Shown here: positions 39,030 through 47,139 of the stretch, in pieces
Position numbering within the stretch: position 1 is the stretch's first letter
How the letters are laid out: each line of letters begins with the position of its first letter
Origin: Zygnema cylindricum
Lineage: Eukaryota > Streptophyta > Zygnematophyceae > Zygnematales > Zygnemataceae
Direction: 5' to 3'
Length of the DNA stretch: 62,460 nt
Assembly (NCBI GenBank): GCA_037447655.1
Contig: JBBHKE010001774.1
Coordinates: 64,001 to 126,460 of the forward strand
Notes under the pieces: model-generated
Told to the model about the DNA's origin: nothing
The model's input: only the letters and a program-made list of their open reading frames with translations
Databases searched by the model: none
Translations under genes and position numbers: made by a program

Positions 39030-40020
39030 CAATCTATTTTTAGATTTTTAGGGTTTGTTTCTTTGGACTTTCTAGGTTTTTTATTTTGGGAATGTGATTA
39101 TTTGATGGCTTTTCAGGTGGCTTTAAGTATAACACCAGAATTTTTGTGGAAAGAAAGATTCCACGGAACAGTTGAACGATGGTGGATCTGGGTCGAGGTA
39201 AATTTTCTTTCCTTTTAAAAAAAAATTGGGTTCCAAGCAATCAATGAATTCAAATTTTTGTTTTCCTTATGAACTGCTGTCTGCTCTCTTTCTCTCTCTC
39301 TCCCCCCCTCTCTCTCTCTCTCCCTCTCTCTCTCTCTCCCTTTCTCTCCCCCTCTCTCCCTTTCTCTCCCCCTCTCTCTCTCCCTCTCTCTCACTCCCCC
39401 TCTCTCCCTCTCCCTCTTTCTCTAAAACTGATCTTTTGACACGTAAGGTACATGTATCTGAACTTTTTATTTCCATTCCTTTGAAATGTGAATCTCTATC
39501 TTAAATAGTACATGGAAGTATTATATTTTGTCTCTTAAATCATGCCAGAATTTGAACTTTCTTAGCAAAATTTGAATGTTTTTGGCAAATAGTACATGGA
39601 ATTTTGATGTCTTTATTTTTATTTCACATAAATATGAGTTTCCTTAGGGAATAGTACACGGAAATTTGAACTTTTTTATTCCCACCTCTAGCAGATTTGA
39701 ATCTGCTTCTATGAGTAATACGCGACGATGCTAATTTTTTCTTCTAATTCAAAGTTGGAGATTTTCAGCCCTCTAAGTGAGTAAATGACTTTGGAGTCTC
39801 TTAAATGTTTTTGCAGGATTCAGAAAATGAGCATATCTACCATTCTGAGTATTTTCTTCTCTCCAAAAAAATGATGGCGGAGGTCAGACATACTCTGTCC
39901 TTCACTATACCCATTTTTGAGCCCCTTCCTGCCCAATATTACGTGAGAGCCATTTCTGACACGTGGCTTCATGCTGAGACTCTTCACACGATCTCCTTCA
40001 AGCACCTCATTCTACCAGAG
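21808..40020 (+). CDS. ASCC3: ASCC3/DExH14-type Ski2-like RNA helicase, first cassette and Sec63 unit only
   Basis: Exons: about 21808-21918 (5' edge uncertain), 22883-23209, 23899-24015, 24936-24995, 25544-25615, 27633-27749, 28140-28301, 28503-28568, 28952-29104, 29793-29876, 30273-30347, 30936-31067, 31727-31792, 32043-32108, 35056-35178, 35473-35622, 36312-36524, 37098-37253, 37866-38090, 38331-38432, 38707-38787, 39117-39197, 39817-40020. The last 22 total 944 codons; all visible introns are phase 0. Family: large nuclear/cytosolic helicases of the activating signal cointegrator complex (DNA alkylation repair, collided-ribosome clearance), with two helicase cassettes. Seen: [20 protein letters not shown]; Walker [81 protein letters not shown]; winged helix; Sec63 unit with [65 protein letters not shown] and DEVH context fits ASCC3 better than BRR2. 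It ends at LPE|GTAAGA; the second cassette and the N-terminal several hundred residues are not in the window. Confidence 0.93.
22081..22142 (+). repeat. (TC)n microsatellite, about 31 units
   Basis: Nearly pure CT dinucleotide run in the first visible ASCC3 intron. Smaller CT tracts flank it at 21935-21985. Confidence 0.95.
22719..22811 (+). repeat. (TC)n/(CCTCT)n tract before an ASCC3 acceptor
   Basis: CT-rich tract ending about 70 bases before the acceptor of the exon at 22883. It lies on the pyrimidine strand of the transcript. Confidence 0.9.
24022..24232 (+). repeat. (TC)n microsatellite and CT-rich tail
   Basis: A pure CT run at about 24029-24087 is followed by a tctcttttcc-rich tail. 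It begins just after the donor of the exon ending at 24015. Confidence 0.9.
25890..26235. mobile_element. Fragment of the cgatata-rich hAT-like family in an ASCC3 intron
   Basis: Starts near gtgttgcatatcagagg and is rich in atcgatata/tatcgg words, like the element at 50620-50962. Strongly decayed; the right end is unclear. Confidence 0.35.
26340..26575. repeat. AT/TG-rich low-complexity region with (TA)n
   Basis: Runs of tatatgtatac-like sequence with a pure (TA)n of about 36 bases near 26521-26556, inside the intron 25616-27632. Confidence 0.8.
26784..27618 (+). repeat. Polypyrimidine tract of about 830 nt ending at an ASCC3 splice acceptor
   Basis: Almost entirely C and T on the transcript strand, built from ctttccct and tccctctt units with few purines, ending about 15 bases before the acceptor of the exon at 27633. 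The long open frames across it on both strands are low-complexity artefacts. Confidence 0.95.
28391..28440 (+). repeat. (TC)n microsatellite
   Basis: CT run in the intron between the DEVH exon and the SATLP exon. Confidence 0.9.
32246..32950 (+). mobile_element. Dispersed LTR-like repeat, copy 3, inside an ASCC3 intron
   Basis: Matches copy 1 (17761-18530) from aagaagcttatctag onward. It has a promoter-like ggcctataaatacaaaagg at about 32566 followed by a duplicated 44-bp segment, then a gtacgacc-rich part as in copy 1. The TATA-like motif and lack of an ORF fit a solo LTR or small non-autonomous LTR element. Confidence 0.5.
32587..32674 (+). repeat. Perfect 44-bp tandem duplication
   Basis: Two identical copies of the segment starting ggtcacctggagagaggcgc, at 32587-32630 and 32631-32674. 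It contains the short palindrome gaggcgcctc. Confidence 0.9.
33743..33806 (+). repeat. 32-bp tandem duplication
   Basis: Two copies of tggactccacacgtgtgtat plus cgcgctctaagc, differing by one base. Confidence 0.85.
33869..33940 (+). tRNA. tRNA-like gene or pseudogene, anticodon GGT (Thr) by folding
   Basis: The 72-nt stretch folds as a cloverleaf. Acceptor GTCCGGG/CTTGGCC has 6 of 7 pairs (two G-U) with discriminator A. The D arm is GCTC-AGTTGGTA-GAGT, the anticodon arm AGTGT-ATGGTTT-GCACA has 4 of 5 pairs with T before anticodon GGT, and the T arm is CCGGG-TTCGATC-CTCGG. The A box TAGCTCAGTTGGTAGAG and B box GGTTCGATCC are intact. It sits in an ASCC3 intron among repeats, so a tRNA-derived SINE or pseudogene is as likely as an active gene. 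The acceptor mismatch and weak anticodon stem count against function. Confidence 0.5.
34210..35015 (+). repeat. Degenerate minisatellite filling an ASCC3 intron
   Basis: Loose repetition of a motif of about 22-30 bases resembling cttgaaatctgacctaaag, with a purine-rich island at about 34540-34650. It occupies most of the intron up to the acceptor at 35055. Confidence 0.55.
35213..35505 (+). repeat. Decayed tandem copies of an exon edge in an ASCC3 intron
   Basis: Copies resembling cagtttatcgcaagactgaa plus ggataacctgaatg occur near 35266, 35315 and 35381 before the genuine one at 35470-35505. The genuine copy includes the 3' splice site and the first codons ([10 protein letters not shown]) of the exon at 35473. 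Confidence 0.65.
36945..37097 (+). repeat. Tandem repeat of about 55 bp ending at a splice acceptor
   Basis: Three to four diverged copies of agtattgatttgggagag...attctattttt; the last copy ends in gggaattttgcag, the acceptor for the exon at 37098. Confidence 0.7.
39003..39029 (+). repeat. Poly(T) run in ASCC3 intron
   Basis: About 27-29 uninterrupted T residues, which could be the tail of a minus-strand retroposon. Confidence 0.85.
39284..39423 (+). repeat. (TC)n/(CCCTCTCT)n microsatellite
   Basis: CT-rich tract in the intron after the exon ending at 39197. Confidence 0.95.
39440..39800 (+). repeat. Decayed tandem repeat of about 75 bp in an ASCC3 intron
   Basis: Repeated phrases aatagtacatgga and tttgaacttttt recur about four times before the acceptor at 39816. 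Confidence 0.5.
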
Positions 40021-40032
40021 GTAAGAAAACTA

Positions 40033-40197
40033 AGTCTCTTTCTCTCCCGCTCTCCCTCTCCCTCTCCCCCTCTTTCCCCCTCACTCTCTCTCTCCCTCCC
40101 TCCCTCCCTCCCCCCCCCCCTCCCTCCCTCCCTCCCTCCCTCCCTCCCTCCCTCCCTCCCTCTCCCTCCCTCCCTCCCTTTCTCCCTCCCTCCCTAT
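40033..40197 (+). repeat. (CCCT)n/(CT)n microsatellite adjoining the copia LTR
   Basis: Begins 12 bases after the last visible ASCC3 exon and runs up to the left LTR edge at 40198. Confidence 0.95.
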
Positions 40198-40586
40198 TGA
40201 ATTAGTAGTCATGGCAGCGGGCAGGAATACAAAAAGGACAGAAAAGGGGCAAGTAAAATGGTTGCCAAAATAGTTGATAAAAAGTTGTTAATTACAATGA
40301 AGACAAAAACTGCTAAAGTAGTAACTGAGAGTGTCACGTAGTGTCACTCTGACAAAACTGTACTACAGCCTACGTGATCTTGAAGGGTCACTTGTCTTTT
40401 CTAGCATGTCGAAAGGGCAAGGTGTCCTTTCGTAATAAGAGAAAAATATCTAAATCTGAATCTAAGACAGAAGTATAGAAAGAATAGATAACGAAAAGTA
40501 GAATACTAGGCTACGTTATCTAGCACTAAGACTAATAAATCTAGTTTGTAGCAAAGGAGAATAAGGACGAAACTAGGATTCCAACA
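40198..40586 (-). repeat. 3' LTR of copia A
   Basis: 389 bp. On the minus strand it starts TGTTGGAATCC and ends CTAATTCA. Five bases beyond the LTR edge (cctat) match the opposite LTR's inner flank, possibly by chance. Confidence 0.92.
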
Positions 40587-40598
40587 CCCCCCCGCTTT
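40587..40598 (-). other. Polypurine tract of copia A
   Basis: AAAGCGGGGGG-type purine run on the minus strand directly before the 3' LTR; the site where plus-strand DNA synthesis is primed. Confidence 0.75.
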
Positions 40599-40599
40599 G

Positions 40600-42300
40600 C
40601 TAGAAACGGAGGCCGGCGGAGGACCGGTGAGCTTCAAAAAGTGGTCGAGGAAGAGCCTTTGTCAGAAAATCGGCCATTTGTTGAGTAGTGGGGCAGTGGT
40701 AGAAATAAACAGTGCCCGCAGCAATGGCATCGCGAGTAAAGTGAAATTGGATGTCAATGTGCTTTGTTCGGCGATGATGAACAGGATTGTTCATCAAGGC
40801 AAGGGCCCCTTGAGAATCACAAAAGATAGTTGTGGCAGATGATGGACAGAATTGCAGGTTTAGGAGGAGAGAACGAAGCTAGAGAGCCTCCTTAGTGGCG
40901 TGAGTAGCGGACATGTATTCAGCCTCAGTTGAGGAGAGGGCAACGGTAGGTTGCTTTTTAGATGCCCAAGAAACAAGAGCGCTGCCGAGTGAAAAACAAA
41001 CGCCGGTGGTGCTGCGACGGGAATCCAGATCACCGCCCCAGTCGGCATCGCAGTGGCCGACGAGAGCTGGAAGAGAGGAGCCGGTGAAGGTGAGTTTCAA
41101 AGTCCGGGTACCCTGAAGGTAGCGTAGGACTCTCTTGGCTGCAAGAAGGTGGTCAGTGGAGGGGTTGGAAACAAACTGACTAAGTTGGCCAACAGCTACA
41201 GCGATGTCTGGACGGGTGCCAGTCATTGCGTACATAAGACTGCCAACTATGGATCTGAACTGATCATGTATATCTCTGGGGACAGGCCCGCCAGAGTTCT
41301 TAAGGAGTTTGACATTGGGATCTAGAGGGGTTGAGATAGGGGAACAATTTGCCATGGAAAATTTGGTCAGAATGTCTCCTATGTATTTTTCCTGGGAAAG
41401 GTAAAGAGTCCTTGTGGGACGATCCCGACCGACAAAAATGCCAAGGCAATACTCTACTTCCCCTAGATCCGTCATTGAGAAGTGGGTGTTTAGCATGGTC
41501 TTGACAAGATTAATGAGAGAAAGAGAGGGGCTAGCAAGGAGGAGATCATCTACATAAATGACAAGGATGACAAGTGTGTCTGCGGTGCCACGAATGAAAA
41601 GGCCAAAATCCGCATCCAATTTGGAGAAACCCTCACGGAGGAGAATTGCCTCCAGATGCTTGTTCCAAACCCTAGGAGCCTGCTTCAGGCCATAAAGGGA
41701 TTTTAGGAGACGACATACCAGATTTTCTGTGCCGGGAGACACATACCCTTCCGGTTGTTTGAGGAAGATTTCCTCAGGTAGAGAACCGTAAAGGAAGGCG
41801 GTCTGCACATCCATGTGGTGGAGATGCCAGTCTTGGGCAGCTGCAAGGGAGAGGAGAACCCGAATAGAGGTGAATTTTGCAACCGGGGCATAAGTCTCCG
41901 TGAAGTCGACGCCCTCCTTCTGAAGAAATCCTTTTGCCACGAAACGAGCCTTAAATTTGTCAAGAGTTCCGTCAGATTTCGTTTTAATCCGAAAGACCCA
42001 TTTCGATCCGATTATTTTTCTGCCAGGAGGAAGTGAGGTAAGTTCCCAAGTGCCGTTTTGTTTGAGAGACGCAAATTCGGAATCGGTGGCGGCTTTCCAT
42101 TCGGCAGCCTGAGGACCGGCCATGGCAGCAGAGAATGTAAGTGGGACATCAATGGTGGCAGAATTTGCTGATCCATGAGTAAGATGCAGCGCCTGAAGAC
42201 GTTCACTTCTGCGAGGGGCAATGGCAGCTGGAGGAATGCGGTATGGAAGGGCTTTAGGGATAGTGGGAGAAAGAGAGTAAGGATCAGATGCTGTCCGAGT
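40600..42300 (-). pseudogene. Copia A reverse transcriptase-RNase H, one nonsense codon
   Basis: Frame runs from about 42300 to the stop at 40600, interrupted by one TAG at 40879-40881 where copia B has TGG (KEAIWLRS in B). Seen: GSKWVFRIKTKSDGTLDKFK, YAPVAKFTSIRVLLSLAA, MDVQTAFLYG, the YVDD catalytic motif in VIYVDDLLLAS, and RNase H segments CDADWGGDLDSRRSTTG and LSSTEAEYM. Reading is in frame on both sides of the TAG. The enzyme would copy the element RNA into DNA. Confidence 0.92.
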
Positions 42301-43255
42301 GAGAGTTGATGATGTGGATGGGGGAAGAGATGCGGATGTTGTCCTGAGGGGAGTGGAAGAAGGTAAGGAAGAGAGTGGTGAAAGGAGTTGAAGGAGTGGG
42401 ACTGATTAAAGGGAGGATGACAGAAAGAGGATCAGGGGGTGTAAGGGAAGATGCATTAGAGGATGATACAGGGTTGGGAGGAGACGAAAGACGCATGGAG
42501 TCATGGATTTTGATAATAAGCGGCATTTCATTGAAGACGAAATCTCTGCTCAGAACGACCTGACGGTCTTTTGTTAGCCAGATTCGATAAGCTTTGGATT
42601 CCGTGCTGTAGCCTACTAAAACGCCTTGTTTGGCACGGCTCTGCCATTTGCCTGCAGGCGCCAAATCTTTTATCCAGGCATCGCAACTGAATATTCGAAG
42701 GTGCGATACGTCCGGTTTGGTGCCGTTCCAAGCCTCATATGGGGTAGCTGTAGGCAGTGCGGAAGTCGGACAACGATTGCGAATGTAATTTGCTGTCGCG
42801 ATAGATTCTGCCCAAAATGTGGTGGGCAGAGTGGAAAAGTGCAACATGGAACGGGCCATGTTGAGGAGGGTACGATTGTACCTTTCTGATACACCATTTT
42901 GCTGAGGAGTATTGGCGGTAGTGGACTGGTGAGTGATGCCGTGAGCTGCAAGGAAGGAAGAAAACTCATTGGAGAAGTACTCGCCGCCATTATCCGTACG
43001 AAGGGTTTTAATTTTGCTGCACAATAAATTTTCAACAAGGGCTTTATACTCCTTAAATATAGAGAATGTGTCAGATTTTCTCCGTATGGGATAGAGGAAG
43101 GAGTAGCGAGTAGCGTCATCAATGAAGGTGACGAAGTAAAGCGCACCGGTGGGACTGGGAGTGGACATTGGGCCACAGAGATCAGAGTGAATTAATTGTA
43201 GGGGATTGGAGGTTTTTGAAGAGCTAGAGGGAAATGACAAGTTTGCCTTCAACAC
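42284..43255 (-). pseudogene. Copia A integrase region, separated by frameshifts
   Basis: Copia integrase core with D-D-E motifs: IHSDLCGP, TFIDDATRYS, LRTDNGGEYFS and TPQQNGVSERYNRT. It is out of frame with both the gag-protease frame (overlap 43224-43255) and the RT frame (shift at about 42290-42470). The HHCC zinc-binding part lies at the end of the upstream frame (WHLRYGHLS, FCSGCVEGK). Confidence 0.9.
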
Positions 43256-44867
43256 AGCCGGAACAGAAAACTAGTTGTTTTTCAGTGAATGGTTCCAATC
43301 CAGTGACGAGGCCCTTACTGAGTCGGTGTAGGCCGGATTGCGATAGATGTCCATAGCGAAGGTGCCACTTTGATAACGTGGATATAGGGAGAGGTGTGGC
43401 GATGTTGGCGGATCCAATGGTTGAAAAATGGCGGAGGATGTAAATTGAGCCAGTTTTGATTCCAATACCGACTGTACGATTACCGATTGAATGATTAGGA
43501 GTGGAGAGGAATTTGACATCTGTTGGGGAAAAGACAGCTGTGGCGCCTTGATGAAGAGCGGCACCAACGGAAAAAAGGTTCTTTTTAAGGCCAGGGACAA
43601 GAAGCACGTGAGAAAGAGTGATGGAAAAGGTGGTGGAAGGGTCTCTCGGTGTGCAGACTTGTCCAAAGTGAGTAGCAGTGAGGGCAGCATTGTTTCCAAG
43701 GAGTATCGTCATCGGTGGACAGAGAGGAGCAATGCTGGTAAACCAATCTGATCGAAAAGATAGATGGTGGGAGGCACCAGAATCGACTATCCAAGAATCG
43801 GCAGATGCAGAAAAATCGAGGAGGGAAGTCGTATTCAAGGCGTAGCCGAATTCAGATGAAGACGATGTGTACGGATGGAGTTGAGTGGAATTATCCGTTG
43901 TCAGATTTGGGTTGGGAGGAAGCGGAACAGAGGTGAACTGAGGATACGGATTGAGAGTCGACAGGGAGCGCTCTGGGAGAATTTGGTGACCGGGGATCAC
44001 GGGTTGAACAAACGGATTTGTTGGTGAGAAAGGATCGTTGGCAGTTTGAAAAATCGCTTCGGCAGTTGATGCCTGACCGGAATAAAGGTTTCGGCCAGGA
44101 TTTTGTCCACGTCCAGGCTGTCGTCCATAATTCCCCTGACGGTCGTTTTTTCGTTTGAGTACCGGGCAGACCTCAATGACGTGATCCGGCGCACGACAGT
44201 ACCGACAGGAGATATTTTTGGAACTTCGAGTGGGTGGAGGAAAAATTGCCAGAGCTACGCCAGTGGTTGGGGAAAAATTGTGCTTGACCTCCTCGTGAAG
44301 TAAACCGGCCGTCAGAGATGAAATGGTGACAGCCGTAGATGAGTTGTCGATAGATGAGATGAAGGCTGAATAGGACGCAGGAAGACCGCCCAGGATGGCC
44401 GAAATGATGTCCTCATCTGAGACAACAACACCGACATTTTTGAGACGGCCAGCAATAGATTTGATATTGTTGATGTAGGCTTGAGTAGATTCAGCAGGAT
44501 TCTTCTGAGCAGTGTTGAGTTGGCGGCGAAGAAGAAGTTTATTCGACCAAGATTTGTTCTCATAGGCAGTGGACAAAAGCGTCCAAGCACCGTGAGCCGA
44601 GGTGGCATCACGAATGAGATCAAGTTGCGAGGGTTCAAGTGCGAGGACCAGCCTAGAGTGCGCCTCCTCATTTTTAGCGAGCCAGGCGGTTTTAGCGGCG
44701 GCATCGGAAGGTTCCCCTTCGCTTCCGTTTATAACGGACCAAAGTTTTTCGCGCCTGAAAAGATGTTCAATCTGGAATTTCCAGCCGTAGAAATCCGTGC
44801 CATTGAATTTGGCAACGGTATTCGAACTAACGGGGAGAGGCCCATAACCTATTGAATTAGTAGTCAT
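43224..44867 (-). CDS. gag: Copia A gag-protease (plus integrase zinc-binding part)
   Basis: 547 codons. N-terminal capsid-type region (FNGTDFYGWKFQIEHLF), CCHC zinc knuckle CRYCRAPDHVIEVC at about residue 220, aspartic protease active site WIVDSGASHHLS at about 355, then the GAG-pre-integrase/HHCC segment near the end. The start ATG (44865-44867) lies 15 nt inside the 5' LTR and the primer-binding site is translated as codons 7-10. Intact until the frameshift at about 43230. Confidence 0.9.
   Translation of the reverse strand: MTTNSIGYGPLPVSSNTVAKFNGTDFYGWKFQIEHLFRREKLWSVINGSEGEPSDAAAKTAWLAKNEEAHSRLVLALEPSQLDLIRDATSAHGAWTLLSTAYENKSWSNKLLLRRQLNTAQKNPAESTQAYINNIKSIAGRLKNVGVVVSDEDIISAILGGLPASYSAFISSIDNSSTAVTISSLTAGLLHEEVKHNFSPTTGVALAIFPPPTRSSKNISCRYCRAPDHVIEVCPVLKRKNDRQGNYGRQPGRGQNPGRNLYSGQASTAEAIFQTANDPFSPTNPFVQPVIPGHQILPERSLSTLNPYPQFTSVPLPPNPNLTTDNSTQLHPYTSSSSEFGYALNTTSLLDFSASADSWIVDSGASHHLSFRSDWFTSIAPLCPPMTILLGNNAALTATHFGQVCTPRDPSTTFSITLSHVLLVPGLKKNLFSVGAALHQGATAVFSPTDVKFLSTPNHSIGNRTVGIGIKTGSIYILRHFSTIGSANIATPLPISTLSKWHLRYGHLSQSGLHRLSKGLVTGLEPFTEKQLVFCSGCVEGKLVISL
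44839..44849 (-). other. Primer-binding site matching the anticodon arm of initiator tRNA-Met
   Basis: Three bases after the 5' LTR, the minus strand reads GGTTATGGGCC. This is complementary to the anticodon stem-loop of plant-type initiator tRNA-Met (GGCCCATAACC), as in Drosophila copia, which is primed by a tRNA half-molecule. The usual plant copia site TGGTATCAGAGC is absent. Confidence 0.75.
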
Positions 44868-45242
44868 GGCAGCGGGCAGGAATACAAAAAGGACAGAAAA
44901 GGGTCAAGTAAAATGATTGCCAAAATAGTTGATAAAAAGTTGTTGTTTACAATGAAGACAAAAAACTGCTAAAGTAGTAACTGAGAGTGTCACGTAGTGT
45001 CACTCTGACAAAACTGTACTACAGCCTACGTGATCTTGAAGGGTCACTTGTCTTTTCTAGCATGTCGAAAGGGCAAGGTGCCCTTTCGTAATAAAAGAAA
45101 AATATCTAAATCTGAATCTAAGACAGAAGTATAGAAAGAATAGATAACGAAAAGTAGAATACTAAGCTACGGTATCTAGCACTAAGACTAGTAAATCTAG
45201 TTTGTAGCAAAGGAGAATAAGGACGAAACTAGGATTCCAACA
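44853..45242 (-). repeat. 5' LTR of copia A
   Basis: 390 bp, minus strand TGTTGGAATCC to CTAATTCA. Contains the gag start codon near its end. Confidence 0.92.
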
Positions 45243-45243
45243 A

Positions 45244-45993
45244 AACTGCACTCCTGTCTCCACTCCTTTAGATGCAAACACCAAACTTGCTTCCAACTCT
45301 GGTGGGCCTGTCCACGGAGACATCCATGACCTATATAGATCCATGGTCGGCAGCCTCATGTATGCCATGACTGGCACTAGGCCAGACATTGCTGTTGCAG
45401 TCGGGCAGCTTAGTCAATTTGTTTCTAACCCAACCCCTGAGCACCTCCTTGGGGCTAAGCGAGTCCTCCGCTATCTGCAAGGCACCAAAACCCTACGCCT
45501 TACCTTCTCCGGTGGCAACTCTCCTACCCTCGTTGGCTTTTGCGATGCGGACTGGGGGGGAGATCTCGACACCCGCCGCTCCACCTCTGGTGTATGCTTC
45601 TCACTCGGAGGAGCTCTCATCTCCTGGGCCTCCAAAAAACAACCTACTGTTGCCCTCTCCTCAACTGAGGCTGAATATATGGCAGCGACACATGCTGCCA
45701 AGGAAGCGATCTGGCTTCGATCTCTCCTTGCAAATCTTCAATTTCCCCAGACTTCCCCAACTCAGATATTTTGTGACTCACAAGGCGCCCTCGCTCTAAT
45801 GAGTAACCCGGTTCATCACCGACGAACCAAGCACATAGACATCCAGTTTCACTTTACACGGGAAACTATCGCGACTGGAATTCTCACCTTTCAATACTGC
45901 CAGACTTCTCTCCAGATGGCGGACTTCCTTACCAAGTCTCTCCATCGACCTCAGTTCGAATTGCACCGAGCGCCTGCCGATCTTACCTTCTAA
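45244..45993 (+). pseudogene. Copia B reverse transcriptase C-terminus and RNase H
   Basis: Open from NCTPVSTPLDANTKL through GSLMYAMTGTRPDIAVAVGQ, CDADWGGDLDTRRSTSG, LSSTEAEYMAATHAAKEAIW and QMADFLTKSL to TAA 45991-45993, without stops. 5'-truncated, so it cannot encode a full polyprotein. Confidence 0.92.
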
Positions 45994-46006
45994 CAAAGAT
46001 GGGGGG

Positions 46007-46420
46007 TGTTAGAAGAGTAGTCTTTGATAGAAGTTAATGTTTCTGTTCAATAGCGAAATTCTGAATTCATCTAGAATTTCGCTATTCAGAATTCTGCAGT
46101 CTGTGCAGTCTGTCTTAGTATCTAGGATTTCAGTATTTCGGTCTTTCTCTTTTTTTACAATCAATGTACTTTCACGTAATTAGATTCTGGTCAAGATCTG
46201 GTTATAAATCTTGACCCTGGCTCTTGAAAGAAAGGTCAAGTGCCCCTTCAAAATAGGAAAGTACATTTCAGTCCTTGAGAGGGTACTCTCAAGATATTTT
46301 CTTTATTTAGCTTGTCTTTTTCTTATGTTTTGTATCAGTTTTGAAATCATTAATCAAAACAGAGCATTCTGTCTGTTCCCATTCCTTTCACTCTATTTGC
46401 TACTATGGCTTCACCTTTCA
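46007..46420 (+). repeat. 3' LTR of copia B
   Basis: TGTTAGAAGAGTAG to ACCTTTCA, 414 bp, with a TATA-like ggttataaatc at about 46200. As in A, an ATG lies 16 nt before the LTR end. It is followed directly by AT microsatellite DNA, presumably the insertion site. Confidence 0.75.
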
Positions 46421-46617
46421 CATATATATATGCATATATATGTATATATATGTAAACATATATGTATATATATGTATATATATGTATCTTTATATATGTA
46501 TATACATGCATATATATATATATATATATATGTACATATATATTTATTTATATATATATATATGTATATATATTTGTATATATGTATATATAATGTATAT
46601 ACATAAAAATATACATA

Positions 46618-46691
<74 letters not shown>

Positions 46692-46845
46692 AATATATTA
46701 ATATATACATATATGTATATATATGTATATATATGTATATATGTGTATATATATATACACGTACATACATGTATATAGTTAAACTATACATGTGCATATA
46801 TATGCATATATGCACATGAACATTATATTAATGTATACATAATAT
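46421..46845. repeat. (TA)n/(TATG)n microsatellite
   Basis: Almost pure tatatatg/tata repeat with a perfect (TA)n of about 68 bases near 46620-46688. Open frames here are artefacts. Confidence 0.95.
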
Positions 46846-47139
46846 AAAAAAAATCATAAATTTTGCACCAAAAGTTTGCAACTACTTCCAATTTGTCACA
46901 TCATTAAAAGGTTAGAGGTTCACCGTAACTAGTGTTGACAAATTCATAATCCTGATGGAAATACACACACCAATTCATGTGCACAAAACAACAGCCTATT
47001 AATGGCCCCCCTCCCTCCCCCTCCCTTCCTCTCTCCCTTCCCCTGGAACTTCGCTTCTCTGCCTCCTACCCTCTGCTCCCTTCTCCCTCGCCCTTCCCTT
47101 TTCTCCCTCCCCTCCCTCAACTCCCTCCCTCTCCCTCAC

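Larger units (their letters stand above)
40198..45242 (-). mobile_element. Ty1/copia LTR retrotransposon A, both LTRs present
   Basis: Minus-strand element of 5045 bp with LTRs of 389 and 390 bp that differ by about nine substitutions and one indel, TG...CA ends, a primer-binding site, a polypurine tract and the copia gene order gag, protease, integrase, RT, RNase H. The frame is broken by two shifts and one nonsense codon. No target-site duplication: the left flank is the CCCT microsatellite of an ASCC3 intron, the right flank is the RT region of another copia. Confidence 0.95.
45243..46420 (+). mobile_element. Copia B, 3' fragment
   Basis: Starts abruptly inside the RT gene immediately after the right LTR of copia A and continues through RNase H, a polypurine tract (aaagatgggggg, about 45995-46006) and a 3' LTR. 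Its 5' LTR, gag, protease, integrase and most of RT are missing from the window. Related to A but on the opposite strand. Confidence 0.9.

Noticed and set aside
21918-40020. Identification of the helicase as BRR2 (U5 snRNP 200K)
   Set aside because: Motif contexts ([40 protein letters not shown]) fit the ASCC3/DExH14 branch; BRR2 has a different N-terminal region and DEIH box.
40193-40197. cctat at the left copia edge as a target-site duplication
   Set aside because: The right flank (aaact) does not match; the same five bases occur inside the element next to the other LTR, so it may be coincidence.
46211-46815. Frames of 131-145 codons rich in Tyr and Ile
   Set aside because: They are translations of a TA/TATG microsatellite.
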